The position numbers and the translations under genes were made by a program. From assembly GCA_025174535.1 (NCBI GenBank), contig JALBUN010000048.1, forward strand, positions 1,302,001 to 1,366,000: 64,000 bases of DNA. The letters are read 5' to 3'. This DNA comes from Cantharellus purpuraceus (lineage: Eukaryota > Basidiomycota > Agaricomycetes > Cantharellales > Hydnaceae). Shown here one piece after another: positions 1-12,021 of this stretch. Under the pieces are notes generated by a model that did no database searches, was not told the origin of the DNA, and saw only the letters and a list, made by a program, of their open reading frames with translations. Positions within the stretch are counted from its first letter, which is position 1. Every line of letters starts with the position of its first letter.

Positions 1-3000
1 GAACCAATTGATCAACGTCGCTGGAAGTTGCTGTAATAATCATCCAGGCATGGATCATAGAACTTCGGGTGGAAGATCTGAGTCCAAATTTGAACCGGCG
101 CCACAGGGTATGAATCTCTGATGATCTGATGCTACTGGCCGCGGAGACTTACAGATGTTTGGTGTTCAAGAAACATGGCGTGGCTGCGTCGCGATGGCGT
201 TATATGTGAGTTCGATATGTTCAATCTAAGCCCAATAGCCTGTGGCGGACTCGGTACACCTCCCATGAATAGGAAGCTGATTAAACAATTTCAGAGAGAA
301 CAAATGCTACTAAATTGGATCTTTTTCCGTGGATCACCTAGAAATCCAGGGGGTATCAGTTTTTCACGTAACTGCCAACAAGCTGTACGACATTCCATCT
401 GCGGATTGCAGGTGACGAGTGTCCAGGAATTATTTTGTATGGTATGTAATAAATATAAGATCCTGGTCGCAAAATGCAGGACTCTCAAGACGAAATCCCT
501 CCCACAGCGCCGGAGCAAGTGTCTATTTCTACAGGAGATGTTTAGATTGCTGCCTCGGTGAGTGTCACAGAAGGAGCTGGCTTGCATCGAAGGATAGCAT
601 GGACATGGTTGTTTACCTCGCACTTGATCACGATCCCCCGCGACCACCATGACAGCCGGAAGTATGGTTCGCCTGTTCTCCCCCCACCCCCATCTTCCCA
701 CATGCTCTACAAGCACTGCACGCCGTCATGCTTTGCATTTGCTCCAGCATCACCGGAAAGATACTTGAATGTACGCTCCGTGACCATTGGTGTGAGTGAC
801 CTCTTGTTTGGCACACGTCAAGTTCTTCATTCAGGGTTCAGCTTTCTTGCGCTCGGAGATATGCGTCCGCGTCAGCTCCGAGTCGGTTGGGACTAGACAT
901 AATCGCAACACTAGCTCATTGCATCATCGTTCCTCACTTGCTATACGATTATAATTAATTGATGCTATATTTCACGCTAGACGCGGCCCCCTATGCACTG
1001 GTAGTTCGGTATACCATCATGATGTGCAGTGAGCGTCAAGACCTACACAGCGATATCATGGCACGACCTGTGCTCTGCGTAAGATCAAACGCTTTGTAAA
1101 TAATCGTAGTTGTATAACAATCTCACATGAGTCGCATTACAAGTTGACAATAACGAGAATAACGTCGCGCGCGGCTTCTTAGATCGTGGCTTCTCCGGAC
1201 CACGCAAATTCAAGCTCCAAGCTTGTGACGCGTCGGATTTCAAGTCACCGGAACTGAGTCTTCCATACGATACCACTTCCACCATGATAGCCAATCAACC
1301 CAAATGAAGCACTCTTATTGTCAACTTATCGTTTCAAAATGCTAACTTATTGTAATGCCAGTTATCCGTACCCACCCTGATAATAAGTCCATACAAAAAG
1401 AGCCCGTTGGAGCTTTGAAGTCCACATTTAGATTCCACGCGATGCCGAGATAAGCGCTCACGTGTATCACACTAGATTGCCACGTTCGGATCTACAATTC
1501 AATTCATTACATTTGCATAGCAGGGGGGGGAAACACTGGAATTACGGCGATGGACTGTTCATGACGAATTGGTGGTGCTACTATAGAGAAAGAATTGCGA
1601 ACGGTGCAAAGGTGAAAGAAGAAAGGGGTTGTTAACGTCAATATTTGTTCTAAAGTAATTATAGCATCCACTGAAAGCTCGTTTTGCCAGCGGTGGTGCC
1701 ATGGTGCAAATGCAAGTATAACGGAGTGCAGAGCGTGCGGTGGGATGGCGGAGAAGGGTGGGAGGAGCTATAATGCCAAGTGTCAAGATCACAACGGGAA
1801 TCATGGTTGGGATGGGAATCATAGAAACAACGAAACATGAAATTAATGTAAGTCCCCGACGTGAAACACGATCGGCGCGAGTCCGGTTGTCCTTCACGAC
1901 GGAGTGCGACGGTGACGATGGATGGAAGGACGAAAGCTGAAAAATCGGATTGGGGTGGGCTTGCAATTAAAGTTTTGGGTTGGATAAGAAATGGAGAAGG
2001 AGAGAAAGAGCTGGCAGAGGAGCGTAGCGCGACGTTGACGGGATCATTAAAGTAAAATCATTGCGGGCGAGCGGGAACATCGAAAAAGCGTGGACGTAAT
2101 CGGTAGTCGAACATCAGTTGCGAAGGGGAGGGGGGGCATAGAGCGTCAATGGGCATGGCATCATATAGGGTGGATAGAGAAGGGGATGGGATGGGAAAGG
2201 GGGGGGGGGGGGCAAGCATTAGCGTGGAAGGCGCGGTAGGTTGTTATTCTTGGTCCTGATTCTTGGTCATGGTCTGGTCCTGGTCGTCGGTCGCGATGAG
2301 GCGCTGAGTGGCACAGCACAAAACGGACGAAACGAGTCGTCCCTCTCTCCATCCGCATCCCCACGCCTCATTTTTCTCTTCCTCAATTTCCGTCCCTGAC
2401 TCTCAAACACCGCATCTCTCCTTCTTCTTCTTCCCACACCCCTTCATCCCTAGTCCAAATTCGTTTCGTCTTCCCAAAACAGGCCGATTGTAATACCAAA
2501 CCGGCCACAGCGCACAGCATGAAGACACAAGAAGCAGCAGGCGGCACATCGGCACGAAGGACAGAACCACCGAAAACGGGTCCGAACAGCAGGGTACGAG
2601 CGCGAACAACAATTGACGCTTGCGCGTCTCGTCCCAATTGTGCATCTGCATTCGGTACTGATTTCCGTTTCCGGGTTTTCGGTTGTGGTTCTGGTTTTTG
2701 GTGGAAATTCGTTGTTTATTCTTGCCCGAATTGAGCTAGGGCCTTAGAAACTTGGCATCAGGGATCAGGATCGCGATTCCAAATTTGTCTTTTTTCTTTT
2801 TTTTTTTCCAAGGTGCTCGTGTTGTGTGTGTGTTATGCATGCGTGCAGTGCAGTGCGAATGCGGAATAAGACGAAAAGACGAAAACGAAGGAACGGAACA
2901 GGGAGAGAGAGGGAGAGGGGGTGGGAAGAAGAGATAGCAAGACGAACGAATGCGGGGCAAGGTGTGCAGAGTGGATGCGCAATGCGGAGAGAGTGTGCAG

Positions 3001-3405
3001 AGAGACAACAAGAAAGAGACGAAATAAAAAGAGGGAGACGGTGGGGAGCGTGCGGGTACAACCCAGCACGATTAACAACAACCAGACTTAAAAATGTCCC
3101 AAGAAAACAAAGTGCGTCCGTCACACACGCGAGAGCGCCAGCTCCCCGGGGCAGACGAATAAACATAGAACAAAGAAGAAAGAGGCAGTGGACAGCGGGT
3201 GGAGGGCGCGATGTCGTCTTCATGCCGATGCCAGGGTCCCGATTACGTCGAGGAAATGGAGATGGCGGTGTCAGCGTCACAGCAGGGGGAAGGGGGGGGA
3301 TCAGTGTCGGAGCAGGGGATAAGATAATGTAATGAAAACCAGAGCCAAGTCCGTAACCAAGGGCGAAACGAAGCGCCGCATGCGTGCCTCGCGTCGCGTC
3401 GCGCC
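1..3405. other. Gene-poor region with low-complexity tracts
   Basis: No recognisable protein family appears on either strand. Open frames are short and overlap each other in several frames. A G-run lies near 2200-2212, pyrimidine-rich DNA fills about 2330-2480, and purine-rich DNA about 2870-3030. The pyrimidine tract resembles fungal promoter DNA, but I found no convincing start codon and family match downstream of it. An unrecognised gene or a lncRNA cannot be excluded. Confidence 0.5.
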
Positions 3406-5623
3406 TCACCGTGTATATCTGCTTCCAAGGCGCATTGACTCGCCCTTGTAGTATATCCATATCGGAAATGGTACACCGATAACGATGCCAAGACCTGCCA
3501 GCAGTGTGTTCGCGCCACCCGAGCCGAGCGCAGCGAATAGTTGCTCGCCGAATAGCGGAAAGGCAAATCCAAACAGACACCGGAACACCTACAGCCCAAA
3601 TCAGCACAAATATAACTTCCTGATAAATTTCGACGCACGGCAGCAGCAGCGAGGGCTGAGGCCGCATACTGGAAGGCATCAACGAGGTACAGTTGGATCG
3701 GAATGTAGATCAACATCATGCCGAACGTCTGCCGGGAATCATTAGTCGATCTCTCGTCAGGAAGACTGAAGCCAACGCACGAAGATCCCCCCGCCGATGA
3801 TCGGCATCACCCAGTGCAGCCTCTCCTGTGCAGACCAGCCATACCATCTACGCCACTATATCAGCACACATTCATAAACAACTGATCCGCGACACGCACA
3901 AGAGACCGATGGGTACAAACGCACTCCCAATGATCATACTTGGGATACGGAACTCGGGTTTCGAAACGCCGCCGTTGCGTGCGGTCAGCTGCAAACGTGA
4001 CACGATATCTATCAGCCCGGCGCCTTCTCGCCTTTCAATGTCTCCCAACACACCGTAGTGTATATCTTCGTCATCAATGGTACCCCCAAGGCCGTCGACG
4101 TCACGAATCCAACCCCCGGGCCCAAGTACGCCTACAGCGCATTATTTAGTCCCGCATCACACGTGTAGGTCCACGCAGCTCACCAGTCCAGAGACGCCGG
4201 GTCCCCACCCATACGTCTGTGCGAACAGCTCGGGGAACGTCGTAAACAGCAGGTACAGGAATCCGTATATCCTAATGGATGCATCAGCCCGCGTCCGCGA
4301 GATAAAGCCACGAGACACGACCCACATCGCCATGAACAAGCTCAATATAAAGCATATAAAGCTCGTGCTCAACAGCATAATTGGCCGTATCAAATTCGTG
4401 CGGAGTACCTCTCCCTTGCTGGGTACCGGCCCTTGGGCTGGTGCACCGAATTGGTTGCCGGGCATCTCGCGCACCGTTTCGATATCGAACGAACGTGCGG
4501 CACGTGCACGCAGCACGGGAGCATACGTCTCGCGCAAGAAAGGAATCCCGATCAGCGCACTAAAGCCAGCGAGTGCAGCAAGAGTGACGAATATGTATCG
4601 AAATCCGATCGTTTCTGATATAAATCCACCTATTTGGGATTAACTGCATCAAAACGAGGAAATCGCGGTGCGTAGTGAGACATGCGCGCGCTTACCTGCG
4701 ATCGGACCCACGACAGGGCCTGTATCGGTGGGGACGCGTTCAGTGCATTCTGTGATGAGGGGCAGTGAGGCGACGCACCTAGTAACGGGCCAAGCGTGTA
4801 TATCGACATGGCTGTGGCGCGCTCAGCGGGAGCAAAAAGATCACCAATGCAGGCCCCGCCAATGGAGACCGGAGCACCGCCGCCGAGACCGGCTGCACGA
4901 GTGGCGCAACGCATATACGCGTTAGTGTGACATCACACGGTGAGGCATCAGATGGCGCACCTAGGAAACGAAATGCAATGAGGGAGGCCGTGTTGGGCGC
5001 GAATGCGCAGCCGAGCGTGAACGCGAGGAAGATGAGATTGGAGATGTGGAGAACCCAGGCGCGGCCGTAAATCTCTGAGAGTGGCCCAAGGACCAGAGGA
5101 CCGACAGCAAAGGCGAGGAGGTAGATGCTGAGCGTGAGCGCGACGATGGTGGGGTTGCCAATATGATAGTGCGCAGCAATGGCAGGAAGTCCGGGCGCCA
5201 TCATGGAACTGGCAAGTGGGCTGGAACGGCGGAAAGTGTGAGTACGCACGCGCGGAGGTTGTGGGGGGACACGTACGCGACAAACGTGTACAGAGAGACG
5301 ATAGAAGTCATGGCCCATTTTGCGCGCAATGACCAGTTGCGCGGGTTCCGAGAGTCGTAATCCCATGGATCCTGGGGGACGGCTTCCTTGGTAAGCACTG
5401 GCTTGGTCGACGGCGCTGGCGACACCAGCTGCGACGCGTGCTTGAAGGACACCGAGGTAGGTGTCGCGGGAACCTCTAGGTGATCCTGGCCGTCCGGCAT
5501 GTAGAGCGTGAGCTGGGAGTGGTTGCAGGACTCTGCAGGACCAGGGGAACCAGGGGAGTTAGGGGGGCTGATGTGGGCGGACGGCGAGGCGGAGCCCATG
5601 TAGACGGTTCGGGGAGCGGCCAT
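3406..5623 (-). CDS. MFS transporter, DHA1 (polyamine/multidrug) type
   Basis: Predicted proton-driven plasma-membrane exporter of drugs or polyamines, spliced from about seven exons. The first exon (5623 to about 5274) encodes a hydrophilic Ser/Pro-rich cytoplasmic tail ending in DYDSRNPRNWS, typical of this family just before TM1. It splices into FVAPLASSMMAPGLP at the TM1 loop. Motif A is visible as GPLSEIYGR between TM2 and TM3, and motif C as GPVVGPIAG (near 4700). The central loop (about 4430-4540) follows LRETYAPVL. The last exon ends in a short basic tail at 3406. The ATG at 5621-5623 is the first in a frame that stays open into the family-specific N-tail. The substrate cannot be read from sequence. 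Confidence 0.85.
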
Positions 5624-5717
5624 GGCTGGCGTCAGTGTTGGTACAAGGACAAGTGGACGGAACAGAGGCTGGGGAAAAGTGAGAGGAAAAGGCAGCCACC
5701 AGACGAGGAGCCGAGAC

Positions 5718-5724
5718 CTTTATA
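5718..5724 (-). promoter_or_regulatory. TATA box of the MFS transporter gene
   Basis: On the minus strand the sequence reads TATAAAG, about 95 bp upstream of the MFS ATG at 5623. That distance is reasonable for a fungal core promoter. Confidence 0.4.
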
Positions 5725-6098
5725 GGTAGACAAGAAGCGGGAGAGCTTTCAGCATATTTTTTTGTATGTTCAAATTAGGGAACAGTTTGGGTTTTCATTT
5801 GCCAGGCGCCCGGAAGGGCCGTAATGGAAAATTTACGCGATGTAACAACATGCACCGCATGCGCCTTCCCCTCGAGGACGTCACCAGTGATGGGGGTGCC
5901 CGAGGTGATGCCGCGAGTCTCGGCGCTGTTGGGGGCGACGAGGGAGGAGAGGGAAATGGCGGAGAGAGAGAGGGAGGGAAGGAAGGAAACATAAAAAAAA
6001 AACCCAGTTGAGCGGACAATTGGAAATCGCTGACTCAGCAGATAAGATAACCCCGACTGGGATAATTGTGCGCGTCGGATGGTCTTGTCTATTGTGTG
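5725..6098. other. Intergenic region between MFS promoter and SDR 3' end
   Basis: No family match on either strand. It holds a GA-rich plus-strand stretch (about 5930-6000) ending in an A-run. It probably contains the distal MFS promoter and the SDR terminator, though no specific site could be identified. Confidence 0.4.
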
Positions 6099-7073
6099 CT
6101 ACAGTCTGCTGGGCAGTCTCGCTGCCCCGCTCAGCCGCACCGTCTCGCCATTCATGTAGCTACTCTCGAGCATCCAGCGCACCGTCTCTGCAAACTCCCG
6201 CCCGCGTCCAAAGCGACGCGGATAGACCATCTCCCGCTGCAGCGCCGTGCGTGTCTTGGCAGACATGCGCGTCGTCATGCTCGAGTCGAATATGCCAGGC
6301 GCAATCGCGTTCACCTGCGGCGCCTGTCAGTCTCTGCCGCCGCGCCAGCCGTGCGTGCATACCCTGATCCCATAGCGAGCCAGATCCCGCGCCAGCGGCA
6401 GCGTCATCGCCAGCACAGCACCCTTGCTGGCCGCGTATGCCACCTGCCCTGGCTGTCCCTCATACTGTCGCCGTGTCAGCGGGCACGGCCAGCGTCGCAC
6501 CACGCCCACTCACGGCAGCGGCGCTGGACACCATCACGACCACACCCCGTTCCTCGTCTGGCCCCTCTGGCGACACGGTGACCAGGTGTTGGCACACCAG
6601 CCGCGTCAGATCAAACGTGCCCACCACATTCACCTCGAGCGTGTGCTTGTACAGATCCAGCGACAGGGGCGCTCCCTCTGCACCTATCACCTGTTCTCTG
6701 TCAGCGGCAGAGAGGCCGTCGCACCCGCAGACGGCCGACGTACCTTGCCAATCGTCGCGACGCCTGCCGCGTGGATGACGCCGCCGAGCGCTGCGCCTGT
6801 CCTGCGTGTCCATGCGACACACGCCGCGACGGCGCGCGCGACATTGGCGGTCTGCGCAATGTCTGTCTGGAAAAAGTGCAGCCTGTCCTGGGGGAGGTCG
6901 CCGGGGGGCGGCGCGAGGTCGAGCACGGCGACGTGGGCGTTGTGCGCGAGGAGGTCGCGTACGGTGGCGAGGCCGAGCCCGGAGGATCTGCAATGCATGT
7001 CATCGACGAATGGGGGGGGGCACTGAGGTCCATACCCGCCAGATACGACAAGAGTGCGCTTCGCGAGCTTCAT
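6099..7073 (-). CDS. Short-chain dehydrogenase, 3-hydroxyacyl-CoA dehydrogenase type-2 like
   Basis: NAD(P)-dependent Rossmann-fold oxidoreductase closest in pattern to HSD17B10, the mitochondrial enzyme of fatty-acid and branched-chain oxidation. The N-terminus [14 protein letters not shown] is the cofactor-binding glycine motif and is created only after splicing a short first intron (GTATGG...CAG, about 6988-7035). The following blocks match the family: a DLAPP acidic turn, HAAGVA, ELNV-like [12 protein letters not shown], and the catalytic Ser in VMVSSAAA. The Tyr/Lys pair lies in YAASKGAV, followed by [11 protein letters not shown] and [17 protein letters not shown]. The [13 protein letters not shown] segment favours the HSD17B10 branch. 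Four exons or more. The ATG at 7073 is used because the upstream in-frame codon is GTG. Confidence 0.85.
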
Positions 7074-7350
7074 GGGGGGATGGAGCACGTGATTCGGTTT
7101 ATGGGTATGGTAGCTCTAAATGACGCATATCATGCCAAGCTCCACCGAGCACCCTCTTATGCATAATGACCGAGACTGGGCATGGCGTGCCGTGATTGGG
7201 CACGATAAACGACCCGGGAGCGAGTCCATCAGGACGTACTGATGATATCATGAACGGATGAGCCGCCTGGCGCCGCGGCGGCCGTGGGCTGGCCGCCGTG
7301 GGAGGGGGATTACGTACACATTTGGGAAGCGGCCACCACATTTTATCCAA

Positions 7351-7364
7351 ATTGGCGTATAAAA
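7351..7364 (+). promoter_or_regulatory. Inverted CCAAT box and TATA box of the DGAT2 gene
   Basis: ATTGG (reverse of CCAAT) at 7351-7355 is followed by TATAAAA at 7358-7364. Both lie about 120-130 bp upstream of the chosen ATG at 7483. Confidence 0.5.
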
Positions 7365-7482
7365 GAGCGGTGCTCGTCGCCTGCAGCAGCGCAGAACGGA
7401 CCTTTGGATTTGGATGGCAGGCGACCCGGCGTTTGGCGTCCACCACGCGCACCACGCGTCCTCGTTTTTCAAAATTGCATGC

Positions 7483-9303
7483 ATGACCTCGCTCAAGAGC
7501 GTGCACGGCGCCCTCGCGCCCCTCGCGCCGCACATCCACCTCGCCATCGAGTTCGCGCCCGCCCACATTCCCCGCCAGCGTCGTCTGCAGACCGCCGCCG
7601 TCGCCGTCTGGGCCCTCATGATGCCCATCACCCTCGCCCTCTTCCTCCTCCTCTGGTCTGTCTCCCCCGCTGTCCTTTGTCTCGTGCTCACCGTCGCGCC
7701 AGCTCCTTCCCGCCGCTCTGGCCCCTCCTGCTGCTCTATCTGCTCTGGGCCCACTTTGATCCCGCCCCAGAGCGCGGCGGCCGTCCCACCCGCTGGGTCC
7801 GCGAGCTCGGCTTCTGGCGCCACTTTGCCGCATACTATCCTGTTTCGTGCGTGTCCCCCCACCTTGTGTGCCCGCACCCGCTCATCTGCTGTCCGTCCCA
7901 GCCTGCAAAAGGTATTTCCCGCGCTCCCTGCTGCATTGCCGCTGTTGACGCCGCGCGGTGCGTGGCAGGAGACCGATTTGCCGGCGGACAGGCCCTACCT
8001 CTTCGGCTACCACCCACACGGTGAGTCCACGTCTCTGTGCACATGCCGCCGCTCACGCAGCCCCAGGCATCATTGGCATGTAAGCTTCCCGTCTCGCCGT
8101 GCAGACGCCCTCACCCACACACCACCACCCACAGGGGCGCGATCACCAACTTTGCCACCGAAAGTGCGTCATCTCTCTCCGCCCCTGCCTCCGTCTCCGC
8201 TCACTCCTGCCCAGGCACCGGCTTCTCCCAACACTTTCCCGGCATCACCCCGCACCTCCTCACCCTCGCAACCAACTTCCGCATGCCGCTCTACCGCGAC
8301 ATTCTCCTCGCACTCGGCATATGCTCCGTCAGCAAACAGTCCTGTGCCAGCATCCTCAAGGGCGGCCCAGGCCACGCCATCACGATTGTGGTGGGCGGTG
8401 CCGCGGAGGTGCGTGGCGTTCAGCACCGCTCAAGTATACTCATGGCGCACACCCGTGTAGAGTCTCAACGCGCGGCCGGGAACCAATGACTTGACTCTGA
8501 TGCGGAGGTGCGCTGCGTGTCCTGCGTTCTTACCGCACGCTGACATGCAGGTCTAGATTGGGCTTCATCAAGGTAGCCATTCAACATGGGTATGTCGCAG
8601 CCTGCATCACAATGTCCTTGCATGCCGATCATCTGTCCAGTGCGGACCTCGTCCCCGTGTTCTCATTTGGCGAAAACGACGTAAGCAGACCCACCCCCCA
8701 CCCCACCCACGCTCTCCTCACGCCACTGCAGATCTACCAGCAAATGTCCAACGAAAAGGGCACGACGGTGCACACGCTGCAGAAAAAATTCCAAAACATG
8801 TTTGGCTTTACGCTTCCTCTCTTCCACGGCCGGGGGCTCTTAAATTGTATGTGCGCGTGGCTTGTGGTCTGCTTTGCTCACTGGGATGGGCTGTCTGCAG
8901 ATAATTTTGGCCTGATGCCGCACCGTCGCGGCATCGTCTCTGTCAGTGAGTACCGTAACACCTCCACTCGCTGCACTTGCACTCTCGCCCTTTTCCGTGT
9001 CCCCATACCTCTTGATGATTCCCTCTCTTTCTCCACCCGCTGGCTTGCTATTCAGCTGTTCACACGCTGACATGCGCGATAGTCGGGAGACCGATACACG
9101 TCACCCAAAACGACAAGCCGTCCAAGGAAGAGGTACAGGCTGTGCAGAAACTGTACATCGAGGAGCTGTTACGGTGCGTCTTTCCCCCTCGCCCTCCCGA
9201 TTACCTGGCTGGGCAACTGACGACCATTTTTCTTAGAATATGGAACAAGTACAAGGACACGTTTGCGAGACAGCGGACTCGAGAGCTTAGCATTATTGAT
9301 TGA
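7483..9303 (+). CDS. Diacylglycerol O-acyltransferase, DGAT2 family
   Basis: Final-step triacylglycerol synthase of the endoplasmic reticulum and lipid-droplet membrane. After the start come a short cytosolic stretch ending in IPRQRRLQT, a transmembrane helix (AAVAVWALMMPITLALFLLLW) and, past an intron, a second one (WPLLLLYLLWAHFD). Next come the catalytic FGYHPHG near 8010, GAITNFATE, GTGFSQHFPGI and NFRMPLYRDILLALG. The carboxyl signature follows: GFIKVAIQHG, LVPVFSFGEND, then LPLFHGRG, NFGLMPHRRGI and VVGRPI, ending at 9303. At least eight introns. The usual YFP box before HPHG reads VFP in the open frame, or YFP in a frame that soon meets a stop, so the exon join at 7850-7960 is uncertain. 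DGAT2 proper is more likely than a monoacylglycerol acyltransferase, but the two are hard to tell apart. Confidence 0.88.
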
Positions 9304-9602
9304 TTGGTGTTTGATGGTTTCACTGTGATGCAAACTCGATACTTTTGACTGTGGCTTTATATGGTGTAGGGGTGTTGAACGTTGAGGCCTGGGGGAGACG
9401 GGACGGGCTTATAGGGGGCGTAATATTGAGTAAAGGTGGCACTCTATGATGGGTCGAGAGCAGGGCCTTTTAATGCTGTACAGTGTGTACGATGCGCGGT
9501 TCATATTGTCCGTCCTCTAGCCATTATTCGTGATGATATCTGTTTTGTATTCTTCCGGCTGTCGCGTGAACCTGCCTCACTGAAACTCCCAAGCTAGCGA
9601 CC

Positions 9603-11756
9603 TCACTCCCCCGCCGCCCCCTCAACCACCTCCCCCACCCTCAACACCATCTCCTCACTGCCCCACTGCCCCACCACACTCACCCCCACGGGCCACCCGT
9701 CCGCCCCGCGCCCCGCCGGCACACTCAGCGCCGGCACGCCTGCCAGCGACGCGGGCACCGCCAGCACGTCCTGCACATACGCGTCCAGACCCCGCGCGTC
9801 ATCAGCGAGGCGCGGCGCCGTGTGGATTGCGGACGGGTGCAGCAGGACGTCGATCCCCGTGTCGCCCGGTGTCGGCGGGCCGCCGCCGGATACCAGTGTG
9901 GACGTGGATGCAGGGAGTGACGGGTGCTCGGGTGCCAGCGGGGCGGTGCCAGAGGAAAGCACGTTCCGCACGCGAAAGACGCGCTCAAAATCTGCGCGGA
10001 CGAGCATGCGCAGGCGCTGGGCCTGGAGGAAGTAGTTGTCGTATGCTCTGTGAAGGGGCGGGGGGGACGCGTTTTGACGTAAGGAAAGAGGAGGAGAGAA
10101 GAAAGGGACGCACTCGGCTGTCAGCGCATACGCCCCAAGAATAATACGCTTCTGCACTTCGGATCCAAAGCCGTGCGAGCGGGTATGAGCGTACACGTTT
10201 GCTGTACGGGTCGTATCCGTACCGGGGGGCGGAGGGACATACGCGCCTAGCAGGCGCGGTGGGTTAACAGGGGGATAGTTTAGGAGGGGTGTGCATACCG
10301 TAGCGCACGCCGTCGTACCGCGCCATGTTACTGCTCGCTTCTGCGCTCGCGAGGACATAGTACGCGCTTAACGCATACCGAGTAGAAGGGAGTGACACCG
10401 GAACCAGCGACGCGCCGCGCGCTTTTAGATACGTGAGCGTCTTGCGAAAACTCTGTAGCAGTGAGGGATCGAGTTCTGCTGGGAAGTATTCCTGCAAAAG
10501 TGGAGGTTGGGTGAAGAAGTTCATAGGCTTAGTTTGGGGGCACCTACCCGCGGAATTCCCACTCGGAGGCCGTGTAGGGACTGAGCGCTGTGCCAGTGAG
10601 GGAGTGACTTTTCTATCTGGAGATGACACAATGAGTGAGCTCGTTCTCGGAGGTCTGGCGGTATACTCGTGGGGTCCTTATCGTCGAAACGCGAGACGAC
10701 ATCTGGGACAAAGTTTCAGCAAAGCAGCCTCTTGAAGCAACCTCATGCTCACCAAAGACACGGCGAATGTCACGTACGCGGGAGGCCATGATGCCGACGG
10801 TATCTAGACTATCTGCAAAGGATACGACCCCCCATCTGCGCTAGGAATAAGGACATGACTGATGCAATATAGAGCAAAGTCTACCTGCTAAGTAGCCCAT
10901 AAGAAGGCTTCAAGCCTACGACTCCACAATAGGATGCTGGCAAACGGGTGGAGCCACCTGTATCCGTCGCCAGTGCACTGACAAAACGTCCTCAGACCAA
11001 GACAAGCGAAAATTCCAGTGACGACTCACGCAAAACACTGCTTCGACGCGACAGCCGCCGCACTTCCACCAGAACTTCCCCCCGCAGACCGCTTCTCTCG
11101 CTCACGCCACGGCGCATGATCCGAGCTACCTTGAAACGGATTAACAACCGGTCCAAAAACCGAGTGCACGTTCAAAGACCTGTGCCGAGTTGTGTAAGAA
11201 AAGGGCCTATGAATAGTTCCACGAGTCGTACCCCATGCCAAACTCGTCGCAATTCGTCTTGCCAACGATATAGGCTCCGGCCTGCTCGAGGAGAGTCACG
11301 ACTGTCGCATTGTACTCGGGATGAAAGTCTGTCAAACGATGAGCACGCTTTGTCGCATTGGGAGACGAGTAGACACGCTTTTTAACATGAGAGACGAGCA
11401 TGTCGTGGGGAGGGTGGCCGTGCAAATGTTATCCTTGACAGCGACAGACACGCCAGCGAGCGGCCCTTCCTTTGAGACTTGATCTAGATGGCATTAGTGA
11501 AAAGCTATACGCGGTTCGAGGCACTTACTGCTGGATGCAAAGGAGACGAAAGCGTTGATAGTGTCATCCAAGCTAGACAACGGTCGCGTGCTTAGCAGTC
11601 GGCGACGCAGCATCAGTCAGCGCCAATCTCCGGGCGCACACGCTGAAACCGATAATCTGGCGGGGATGCAGCTGCCGCGCCAAGCTCCCGGTCGATACAT
11701 GCCACCCGAATATCTGGTTTGCTACACCTAGACGCATGGTGAAACAACCGCGACAT
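9603..11756 (-). CDS. Amidase-signature protein, glutamyl-tRNA(Gln) amidotransferase subunit A like
   Basis: Probably the mitochondrial GatA subunit (HER2/QRSL1 type) that releases ammonia from glutamine to convert Glu-tRNA(Gln) into Gln-tRNA(Gln). Catalytic triad context is complete: Lys in [11 protein letters not shown] (about 11430), the cis-Ser in [14 protein letters not shown] (about 11060), and the nucleophile in [15 protein letters not shown] (about 10950). NCDEFGMG and [11 protein letters not shown] are typical GatA blocks. C-terminal exons carry [17 protein letters not shown] and [16 protein letters not shown]. The first exon ([11 protein letters not shown]...) is basic and Ser/Ala-rich, as expected of a mitochondrial presequence. 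Spliced from eight or more exons. Start chosen at the first ATG in the exon that reads ACIDREL. Confidence 0.85.
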
Positions 11757-12021
11757 TTTCAATTCTGTCTGGACTCGAAATGTATCGGAAACTCCAAAAT
11801 GTCCAGGCCTTCCTCCTGTGCATCTAGAATCATGTTCTGTCAAACTTCCGCATGCACGTTATGGTATTTAAGGTCACCCAGAGGCATGCTCATCGCCAGT
11901 ATTTCTTTTACACTCTTCATCAATCAGGGCGAGGCTCACTACAGAACTGCAGGGCTTGTTCGCTATTCATTCGCAAATATATCTACTCCTCAACACCTAA
12001 ACTCTCCTCATCCCTACGTCC
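11757..12021. promoter_or_regulatory. Shared divergent promoter of GatA-like and kinase genes
   Basis: 265 bp separate the two start codons, so both promoters must lie here. A TATTTAAG sequence near 11868 could serve the kinase. No other specific sites were recognised. Confidence 0.4.

Noticed and set aside
175..896. Several overlapping short frames at the window start
   Set aside because: Mutually overlapping on both strands with no recognisable motif.
2519..2734. 71-codon frame downstream of a pyrimidine-rich promoter-like tract
   Set aside because: No family resemblance and overlapping frames of equal length on the other strand.
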